Shown here in pieces: positions 33,379 to 39,588 of a stretch of 55,019 nucleotides of DNA; the stretch's first letter is position 1; every line of letters starts with the position of its first letter. The notes beneath the pieces were generated by a model. It did no database searches. It was not told where the DNA came from and worked only from the letters and a program-made list of their open reading frames with translations. The translations under genes were made by a program, and so were the position numbers. Source of the DNA: Bacteroidales bacterium (GTDB taxonomy: Bacteria > Bacteroidota > Bacteroidia > Bacteroidales > UBA932); NCBI GenBank assembly GCA_016283985.1, contig JAEENZ010000180.1, forward strand, positions 1 to 55,019, read 5' to 3'.

Positions 33379-34586
33379 TATTCCCCGTGTTTCAAAATTT
33401 CGGCAAGGTCTTGCCAAAGATAATAGGGGCCCTTGACGGGGGTCAGCGCAGGGATTGCAAACTCGTGCTCGTTCTTCAGAACCTTCACCAGCACATTGCC
33501 CTTTCTGTTCTTGTAGAAAACTATCTGGAGACTGGATGCCATCGGGCAGACCGAGGCCGGATCCCAGACGTCCGGGGCCTCATCGTACTCCAGCACAGGG
33601 CCGTTCCCGGTCAGGCCGAGAAGGGTGTAGAGAGGAATCAGCTGGGAATCGTGGCCGAAACGCAGGTCTGCCGCGATATCATTACGCCCCAGGGCTTCTT
33701 CGGCGCGGATAAGAATATCGTCTGTCAGCGGCCTCAGCAATTCCCTGTTCCACCAAGGGGAACGAGAGAGCAGGCAGTAGTCCCAGGAGGAACCGTGACG
33801 GGCGAAGAGCAAAAACAGCTCATCAGAAAAGAAATCCTTGATATCGAAGGCTTCCAGATCCAGGCAAGGCAGATCTTTCCAGGTATAGAACAACGCATCG
33901 GCAACGGCCGTAAGTTCCTTTCGGGAAAGACGGGACGCATCGGCAAAGCAGTCCTTGATACAGTCTAATGAGCTTGGGTGCGCTGCAAACAGCGAATCAC
34001 GCCTGCCCAGGAGATACTCCCTCAACCAGGGCTCCTGAATATAGCACCGCAGTTTTTCATCAATCCTGTACTCGATCATCAAGCCCGGACGGGCCGAAGA
34101 CAGGGCTGTTCCGGCACTGGCCATACTCACTATGCAGCGCGGCACTTCGGTAGATGCGCAGCGCACAGTCCGCCCGCGCCGGAAAACGCGTCTGAACTTA
34201 TGGAACAGGCGGTTGGCGATGGCCCTGTGGTTTTTTGCCCCGAGTGGAGACAGATACCCCAGATTCCCCTCGGTGCGCTTCACCATATCGGAAATTTCCT
34301 TCCTGGCACGCTCTCCGAGCGGGGTCAGGGCTTCACGTTCAAGCACTTCCAGCCCGGGCAAAAAGTAGGACTCTCTGTTGATATAACGCTCTCCGTGGCG
34401 CCCGAAATGACTGATATACACGGGTTTATAGCCACGTGGAGGCCGGGTGGCAAGCGCAGGAGAGTACTCGTATGTGCGGTATACATCCGTTGCCAGCAGC
34501 GGATCCGCCGCCAGACGCTCAGGAGTAATCTGGGCAGCGAGCGGCAGGGCAAGCAACAGGGTGGAAAAAAACAGAAATCTCTTCAT
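33378..34586 (-). CDS. Secreted histidine acid phosphatase (MINPP/phytase-like)
   Basis: A 402-residue branch-2 histidine phosphatase with signal peptide (MKRFLFFSTLLLALPLAAQ). The catalytic motif RHGER is at 63-67 in ISHFGRHGERYI, and a C-terminal GHDSQLIPL supplies the proton donor Asp after His. Secreted Bacteroidota relatives include inositol-polyphosphate phosphatases, so phytate or another phosphate ester is a plausible substrate. ATG 34586 is used because the longer frame lies in pepP. It is 10 bp after the aminopeptidase and overlaps dus by one base. Confidence 0.85.
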   Translation of the reverse strand: MKRFLFFSTLLLALPLAAQITPERLAADPLLATDVYRTYEYSPALATRPPRGYKPVYISHFGRHGERYINRESYFLPGLEVLEREALTPLGERARKEISDMVKRTEGNLGYLSPLGAKNHRAIANRLFHKFRRVFRRGRTVRCASTEVPRCIVSMASAGTALSSARPGLMIEYRIDEKLRCYIQEPWLREYLLGRRDSLFAAHPSSLDCIKDCFADASRLSRKELTAVADALFYTWKDLPCLDLEAFDIKDFFSDELFLLFARHGSSWDYCLLSRSPWWNRELLRPLTDDILIRAEEALGRNDIAADLRFGHDSQLIPLYTLLGLTGNGPVLEYDEAPDVWDPASVCPMASSLQIVFYKNRKGNVLVKVLKNEHEFAIPALTPVKGPYYLWQDLAEILKHGE

Positions 34587-34596
34587 CGTAGTATTA

Positions 34597-36390
34597 TTAT
34601 ATCGAAGCGCATCGCTTCTGAAGCCATTCAGCATCGGCATCGTTCAGATGCGGGCGAAGGCGTGTGTAAACCATTGAGTGATAGTCGTTAAGCCAGTCAA
34701 TATCGTCGGCGTCAAGTAGCCCCGGCACCAGAATAGAGGTGTCGAATGGGCATAGGGTGAGGGGCTCGAAGCGAAGCCATCCTCCGAAATCATTAGTGCC
34801 GGCATTCACACAAAGGAGCAGGTTCTCGTGACGCACGCCGAACAGGCCTTCACGATAGATTCCCGGCTCGTCGGATACTACCATCCCGGCCTGGAAGCCG
34901 GCAGGATTCAGGTTCTGCCGTATATCCTGCGGGCCCTCGTGGACGCCCAGGAACCAGCCTACGCCATGCCCGGTGCCGTGCCCAAAGTTTCGATGATGGC
35001 TCCATAGCGGTTCGCGGGCAAGCACATCCAGCCTGCAGCCGGGGGTGCCGGCAGGGAAGACCGCACGCGCCAGGGCGATATGGCCCTTGAGCACAAGGGT
35101 GTAGTCCTCCATCTCCAGCGGTGTGCAGGGCCCCAGGGCCCATGTCCGGGTAATGTCGGTGGTGCCGTTCAGATACTGCCCTCCGGAGTCGCAGAGGTAA
35201 AGCCCTCGAGTCTCCAGCATCGGAGCTTTCTCCCTGGGCGTGATATAATGCGGCAGAGCCGCCGAAGGGCCGTAGGCCGATATCGTCTCAAAGCTATCTC
35301 CTTGATATCCCGGGAGTTCCGCGCGCAGCTGGCCCAGCTTGACCGCTGCATCCCACTCACTGATGGAATGATCGTTCTCAATGCAGCGTTCCAGCCAGTG
35401 GAGGAAGCGCACCATCGCAATGCCGTCCTGCAGATGGCAGTCGCGGAAGCCTCCGGTTTCGATGGGATTCTTGACCGCTTTCCAAGCCTGCACCGGCGAG
35501 GGAGTGTCCACCAGCCTGGCGGTGCCGATGAGCGAGCAGAGGTGGTAGTTAAGGGTAGCCGTATCCGCCGCAACGCTGCCGTCTATCTCGCTCAGCGCGA
35601 TTTCAGTCTCTTCGTAATAGCGGATGAAAATGCCATCCTCGCGCAGTTCTGCAAGGGTTTTCTCCGTGCCGGCGTCTTCTATCTCCCCCTTTTGCACGAA
35701 CCACTCCGCGCTCTCCTGCCCCACCAGAAGGAAGGATATCACCAGCGGGTTGTATTCGATGTCGGACGCCCGCACATTCAGGGTCCAGGCAATATCGTCC
35801 AGTGCGCTCAGGAGGATGTAGTCCACTCCCTTTTCGGCTATGAAGTCCCGCAGCCGGCCGAGGCGCTCGATGCGGCTCTCCCCGGGATCGACGGTGAAGA
35901 TGGGTGTCTGGGGGATGGACGGGCGGTCCTGCCAGATGGCATCCAGCAGGTCCGGGATGCTGACTATATGGCAGGCGGCATCCTTTGCATTAAGGGCTGT
36001 CTTGATTTCGCGTGCCTGCCCGAAGCCAACGCACAGGCCGTCGAGAGCAAGGTAAACCTCGCTTTCCCCATCGAATTTCTGCGCCAGCCACTGAGGGATG
36101 GGCACTTGCTCGGGCACCCGCATCTTGTGAAGTTCTACCCCCGTGCCTTCCAACTGCTGAACTGCCTGTATGAAATAACGGGTGTCGGTCCAGAGTCCGG
36201 CGTGGTCCAGGGTAACGACCACATCCCCGGCCTCGCCGGTGAAACCCGTCAGCCATTGCACGCATTTCCAGCGTTCTGCGGGATACTCGCTCCCGTGGGG
36301 ATCGGATCCGGTCAGCATCACCGCATCCCATCCGCGGCTGCGCATCATGGCACGCAACTGCTCTATTCTTTCTGCATAGATGTTCGCCAT
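34597..36390 (-). CDS. pepP: Xaa-Pro aminopeptidase (M24B)
   Basis: A 597-residue cytoplasmic metallopeptidase removing N-terminal residues before proline. The long form has two creatinase-like N-terminal domains (about 1-300) and a C-terminal pita-bread domain with all five metal ligands: D401 and D412 in LCDSGGQYLNGTTDITRT, H475 in GHGTGHGVGWF, E508 in VVSDEPGIY and E522 in VRHENLLL. The size matches the eukaryote-like long aminopeptidase P common in Bacteroidota. No signal peptide. It lies 12 bp after the 2-TM protein gene. Confidence 0.95.
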   Translation of the reverse strand: MANIYAERIEQLRAMMRSRGWDAVMLTGSDPHGSEYPAERWKCVQWLTGFTGEAGDVVVTLDHAGLWTDTRYFIQAVQQLEGTGVELHKMRVPEQVPIPQWLAQKFDGESEVYLALDGLCVGFGQAREIKTALNAKDAACHIVSIPDLLDAIWQDRPSIPQTPIFTVDPGESRIERLGRLRDFIAEKGVDYILLSALDDIAWTLNVRASDIEYNPLVISFLLVGQESAEWFVQKGEIEDAGTEKTLAELREDGIFIRYYEETEIALSEIDGSVAADTATLNYHLCSLIGTARLVDTPSPVQAWKAVKNPIETGGFRDCHLQDGIAMVRFLHWLERCIENDHSISEWDAAVKLGQLRAELPGYQGDSFETISAYGPSAALPHYITPREKAPMLETRGLYLCDSGGQYLNGTTDITRTWALGPCTPLEMEDYTLVLKGHIALARAVFPAGTPGCRLDVLAREPLWSHHRNFGHGTGHGVGWFLGVHEGPQDIRQNLNPAGFQAGMVVSDEPGIYREGLFGVRHENLLLCVNAGTNDFGGWLRFEPLTLCPFDTSILVPGLLDADDIDWLNDYHSMVYTRLRPHLNDADAEWLQKRCASI

Positions 36391-36402
36391 GGCAATATCT
36401 GC

Positions 36403-36864
36403 TTATTCCTGACGGAACCTGTATTCAAGGGCTGAAACTATACGCACCATGTCCTTAGTGGGGCCCTCAAGCTCAAAACCGGTGGCAGTGCGGGTGAAGG
36501 TGATGCGGTCTTCGAGCATACGGAATAGCCGCATCACCGGCGAGCGTAGGCGGAACTTCAGGTTCTCGCCGTCTTCATCTTCAAGCACATAGCCGCGGTC
36601 GTGCATCACGTCCACGACTCCGCCGCGGATCTCTTCATATGCGCCGGGCACCAGGGCATTGCGGGTGCCGAAACCGAGCCGGGGATAGATGATTGCAAAT
36701 ACAGCCATTATTCCCAGGATTTTCCAGACGGACTGGAGGCCGTCGCTGAAGATATCGTCCAGCGAGGAGCCGACTATCCCGGATACTGAAAGCAGAAAAA
36801 TCACCAGAAAAAGGAATATCGCCAGGTAGGCAAAGTATTTGATAGCACGTATAAGGTATTTCAT
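36403..36864 (-). CDS. Two-helix membrane protein of unknown function
   Basis: A 153-residue protein with two hydrophobic helices near the N-terminus (about 10-30 and 48-66: FAYLAIFLFLVIFLLSVSGI and WKILGIMAVFAIIYP) and a soluble alpha/beta C-terminal domain (about 80-153, VDVMHDRGYVLEDEDGE, RITFTRTATGFELEGP). I do not recognise the family. ATG 36864 is chosen; the much longer in-frame extension upstream is antisense to the coiled-coil gene. It starts the operon that continues to the WbsX-like gene. Confidence 0.7.
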   Translation of the reverse strand: MKYLIRAIKYFAYLAIFLFLVIFLLSVSGIVGSSLDDIFSDGLQSVWKILGIMAVFAIIYPRLGFGTRNALVPGAYEEIRGGVVDVMHDRGYVLEDEDGENLKFRLRSPVMRLFRMLEDRITFTRTATGFELEGPTKDMVRIVSALEYRFRQE

Positions 36865-36888
36865 ACCACGAATATACGGAAAAATCAT

Positions 36889-36896
36889 TATTTTTG
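36889..36896 (+). promoter_or_regulatory. -7 box of the coiled-coil protein/hemW operon
   Basis: TATTTTTG matches TAnnTTTG 20 bp before the ATG at 36916. No TTG at 19-21 bp upstream. Confidence 0.55.
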
Positions 36897-36915
36897 CACG
36901 ATAAGCATTTTTACT

Positions 36916-37833
36916 ATGGAAAAAGAAGATCCGTTGATGAGAATCGAGCGCGAAGAGCGCGAACGCAAAGAACGCAACACCAGCCTGAAACCCGTAATGT
37001 GGATTCTGGCCGTTATAGCAATAGCCCTGGGCGCAGTTCTGGCATATGTCTGGTCCAGTAAGAACAAACTGGTGGAAGACCTCGAAATCGATAAACAGCA
37101 ACTCACCGAGCAGATTATCAGCCTGCAGGGCGACTACGAGTCCCTTTCCACCGAATATGACTCCGTGAATGCCCAGCTCGACTCCTCCAAGGAGGAAGTA
37201 GCCCAACTCGTGGAGCGCATCAAGAAAACAGAGGCAACCAACCGCGCCAAGATGCGCCAGTACGAGAAGGAACTCGGCACACTCCGCAGCATTATGCGCG
37301 GCTACGTGAAGCAGATAGACTCCCTCAACACCCTCAACAAGAAGCTCACCGTGCAGGTGTCCAACGCACGCAGGGAGGTTCAGGAAGTCAACACCCGCAA
37401 TGCCGAGCTTAACGAACAGGTCAACGCCCTCACCGAGAAAGTTGCGGTCGGTTCCATCATCAAGGCACGCAGCGTTCAGCTCGCCGCCTATGGAGCATCC
37501 GGAAAGGTCATGGACCGCAGCAGCCGCGTCACCCAAATGGTTGTCAACCTCACCCTCGCCGAGAACGACCTTGCTCCCACCGGCCCCGTGCGCATTTTCG
37601 TGCGCGTTAAAGATCCGGAGGGCATCCTGCTGATGGACGGCTCCGGCGCCAGTTTCACCCTTGACGGAGAGGCCGTTCCCGCCACCGCATCCCGCGAAAT
37701 CGACTACAACGGAAAGGATGTGGACGTGAGCATATATGTCAACAACACCGGAGAGTTCACCAAGGGCATCTACACCGCCGAGGTGTACACCGCCAGCGGC
37801 CGCCTGGGCAAGGCTGAGACCATGCTGAGGTAA
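36916..37833 (+). CDS. Membrane-anchored coiled-coil protein
   Basis: A 305-residue protein: short charged cytoplasmic N-terminus rich in R/E (DPLMRIEREERERKERN), one transmembrane helix (about 27-46), a long coiled coil (about 50-155, with repeated SLQGDYESLSTEYDSVNAQL-type heptads), then a beta-rich C-terminal domain (about 165-305, MVVNLTLAENDLAPTGPVRI and an Ig-like ending). Orientation predicts the coiled coil and beta domain in the periplasm. I do not know a function; a cell-envelope role is inference. Its stop overlaps the hemW start as TAATG. Confidence 0.75.
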   Translation: MEKEDPLMRIEREERERKERNTSLKPVMWILAVIAIALGAVLAYVWSSKNKLVEDLEIDKQQLTEQIISLQGDYESLSTEYDSVNAQLDSSKEEVAQLVERIKKTEATNRAKMRQYEKELGTLRSIMRGYVKQIDSLNTLNKKLTVQVSNARREVQEVNTRNAELNEQVNALTEKVAVGSIIKARSVQLAAYGASGKVMDRSSRVTQMVVNLTLAENDLAPTGPVRIFVRVKDPEGILLMDGSGASFTLDGEAVPATASREIDYNGKDVDVSIYVNNTGEFTKGIYTAEVYTASGRLGKAETMLR

Positions 37834-39020
37834 TGATCTATCTGCACGTCCCCTTCTGCAGGAGTTTCTGCACCTACTGCGATTTCTATTCGGAGATTGC
37901 GTGCAAGGGGAAGGATGAGGCGGCAATCGCCCGTTGGGCGGATGATGTGTGCAAAGAAATCGAGGGGCGCCGGCAGGAGATAGAGTCTACACTCGACCTG
38001 AATACTTTATACATAGGAGGAGGTACGCCCAGCGTGCTTCCTCTTTCCGTTCTTCAGCGAATCCTAACTACACTACAGGCACTCCGCGACGGGCAAAGGG
38101 CAGGTCTGCGACCCACAAGGGGCCAGCAGTACCTGCATTGCCCGTCCGAAGGCCATCCCTACACCGAATTTACAATTGAAGTCAATCCGGAGGATATCGT
38201 CGAGCGGGGGGAGGAATATGTCCGGGGCTTGCTGGATCTGGGGGTCAACCGTATAAGCATGGGAGTACAGTCGCTGGATGACGGTATCCTTCGTTGGATG
38301 AACCGCCGTCATTCGGCTGATGGCGCACGAACTGCATTTAGTATCATTTCCGGTCAGGGGAGCCCGCAGCAAACTCATGCCACCCTCGGCACTGTAAGAG
38401 GGGGGACCATGAGCAAAGCGAATGGTGGGGTTGAGACTGCAGAGCAGTCGAGACAGTTTGCGTGGGCTGCCCCTGACCGGAAACGCGCTATTGATATTAG
38501 CGTAGACCTGATAACCGGGGTGCCGGGGATGACGATGGAAATTCTGGAGAGGACGGTGGAGGAGGTGATAAGATGGCGGCCGGAACATATATCGGCGTAC
38601 CAGCTGAGCATAGAGGAAGGTAGCGCGCTGGCGAGGATGATAGAAAGGGGCGAGGTGGAGGAACTGGACGAGGAGGCGTGCCGGGCGCAGTACGATTATC
38701 TGTGTCGTCGCCTGGCGGAAGCCGGATACCATCATTACGAAATCTCCAACTGGGCCCTGCCCGGCCACGAAGCCGTACACAATTCGGCCTACTGGACAAG
38801 GCATCCGTACGTGGGTTTGGGTCCGGGCGCGCATTCTTTGATCGGAAACAGGCGGAGCTGGAACAGCCAGGAGCTGTGCGGGTGGACATCGCAGGGCGAA
38901 GACCTGACTCCCGAACAGATTCACGAAGAAGAAGTTATGCTGCTGGCGCGAACCGATAAAGGCCCCATTCCCGAAAGGGACTGGTTCATCGCCGACGAAA
39001 TTATCCCTGATCTGCTATAA
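37833..39020 (+). CDS. hemW: Radical SAM heme chaperone HemW with two in-frame insertions
   Basis: A 395-residue radical SAM protein related to coproporphyrinogen dehydrogenase; HemW binds heme and delivers it to respiratory enzymes. The cluster motif C9-x3-C13-x2-C16-x-F in VPFCRSFCTYCDFYS, GGGTPSVLP, FTIEVNPEDI, NRISMGVQSLDD, ISVDLITGVPGMT and HISAYQLSIEEGSAL are all present. Between ILTTL and YTEFTIE, and between ARTAF and ISVDLI, the protein carries about 20 and about 42 extra residues. The DNA for both consists of palindromic elements (38088-38146 and 38347-38483). The frame stays open and the conserved core is intact. It overlaps the convergent DUF3109 gene by 20 bp. Confidence 0.92.
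   Translation: MIYLHVPFCRSFCTYCDFYSEIACKGKDEAAIARWADDVCKEIEGRRQEIESTLDLNTLYIGGGTPSVLPLSVLQRILTTLQALRDGQRAGLRPTRGQQYLHCPSEGHPYTEFTIEVNPEDIVERGEEYVRGLLDLGVNRISMGVQSLDDGILRWMNRRHSADGARTAFSIISGQGSPQQTHATLGTVRGGTMSKANGGVETAEQSRQFAWAAPDRKRAIDISVDLITGVPGMTMEILERTVEEVIRWRPEHISAYQLSIEEGSALARMIERGEVEELDEEACRAQYDYLCRRLAEAGYHHYEISNWALPGHEAVHNSAYWTRHPYVGLGPGAHSLIGNRRSWNSQELCGWTSQGEDLTPEQIHEEEVMLLARTDKGPIPERDWFIADEIIPDLL
38088..38146 (+). repeat. 59-bp palindromic insertion in hemW (element 1)
   Basis: Left arm GACGGGCAAAGGGCAGGTCTGC (first 20 bases shown: GACGGGCAAAGGGCAGGTCT) pairs with the right arm at 38126-38146, with 9+6+4 matched bases. The stem continues through CCC/GGG to an ACAA loop. Positions 38082-38120, starting just outside the left arm, recur in inverted orientation between pyrH and frr (35/39 identical). 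It encodes about residues 86-105 of hemW without a stop. Confidence 0.8.
38347..38483 (+). repeat. 137-bp inverted-repeat element inside hemW (element 2)
   Basis: Terminal inverted repeats of about 29-30 bp: TTTCCGGTCAGGGG-AGCCC...GCAAACT at 38347-38375, and its reverse complement at 38454-38483 with an extra C and two small differences (about 27 of 30 matched). The interior holds two more hairpins: CTCATGCC...CCCTC (38374-38387) with GAGGG...CATGAG (38398-38413), and the perfect GACTGC-AGA-GCAGTC (38435-38449). The folded form is a cloverleaf-like structure. It encodes about residues 172-217 of hemW. Confidence 0.8.
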
Positions 39021-39588
39021 CGTGCTGCGCGGCGGCGGAGAGGGCCTCGTAGAATTCGGGGCCGAAGCGGCGGATTAGAGGTTCGCGAAGGAATTGATAA
39101 ACGCGAATGCCTTCACGTTTTCCGCGCTCGAAAGCGCACTTGCATATATCCCAACGATGCAGGTTTAGCGCCATCCCGCCACCTTTGAATTTCTTTACAC
39201 GGATAGGATAAAGCGCGCAGGAGATGGGCTTGGTCAGCCCGGCTTTCTCTATGGCGCACAGGCAGTTGTCTCCTTCGAAGCGGCAGTAGGCGCATTCCTC
39301 CGTTCCGGGCACCAGAGGCGTCACCAGGTCGCCCTCGCGGTCGACCGCAAAGAAGCCGGAAGACTCGGCGGCGGCACGGCCGGCATCGGACATAAGCCCG
39401 CAAAAAGACGGATAATCCCGCTCAAGCGCGGGGATTTCTTCCTCTTCCAACGGGGCCCCGCTGTCACCTACAATGCAGCATGCGCCCTTGCAGACAGGAT
39501 AGTCGCACGCGAAGAACTCGCATACGACATCCTCACTCACGAGAACATCGCCAATCTGGATTATCGTTCCGAAATCTTCCCGCCTCAT
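39001..39588 (-). CDS. DUF3109 cysteine-cluster protein
   Basis: A 195-residue protein with the cysteine arrangement of the DUF3109/YkgJ-like group: ACDYPVCKGACCIVGDSGAP near residues 28-47, ECAYCRFEGDNCLCAIEKAG near 98-117, SCALYPIRVKK and WDICKC. Such proteins are thought to bind zinc or an iron cluster, with no established role. Its ATG overlaps the stop of the M16 gene (ATGA) and it ends inside the hemW tail, a convergent 20-bp overlap. Confidence 0.88.
   Translation of the reverse strand: MRREDFGTIIQIGDVLVSEDVVCEFFACDYPVCKGACCIVGDSGAPLEEEEIPALERDYPSFCGLMSDAGRAAAESSGFFAVDREGDLVTPLVPGTEECAYCRFEGDNCLCAIEKAGLTKPISCALYPIRVKKFKGGGMALNLHRWDICKCAFERGKREGIRVYQFLREPLIRRFGPEFYEALSAAAQHVIADQG

Noticed and set aside
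35080..36435. 451-codon plus-strand frame
   Set aside because: Antisense shadow of the Xaa-Pro aminopeptidase, whose five metal ligands are intact on the other strand.
36869..36876. -7 box (TATATTCG) for the 2-TM protein operon
   Set aside because: One mismatch to TAnnTTTG and only 4 bp before the ATG, with no TTG box; too weak to list as a promoter.
36865..37926. Long N-terminal extension of the 2-TM protein frame
   Set aside because: It is antisense to the coiled-coil membrane protein gene and lacks any family signal; the 2-TM protein starts at ATG 36864.
37833..39020. Frameshift or pseudogene reading of hemW
   Set aside because: Although two insertions interrupt the family alignment, the frame is continuous and the radical SAM cysteines and later motifs are intact.
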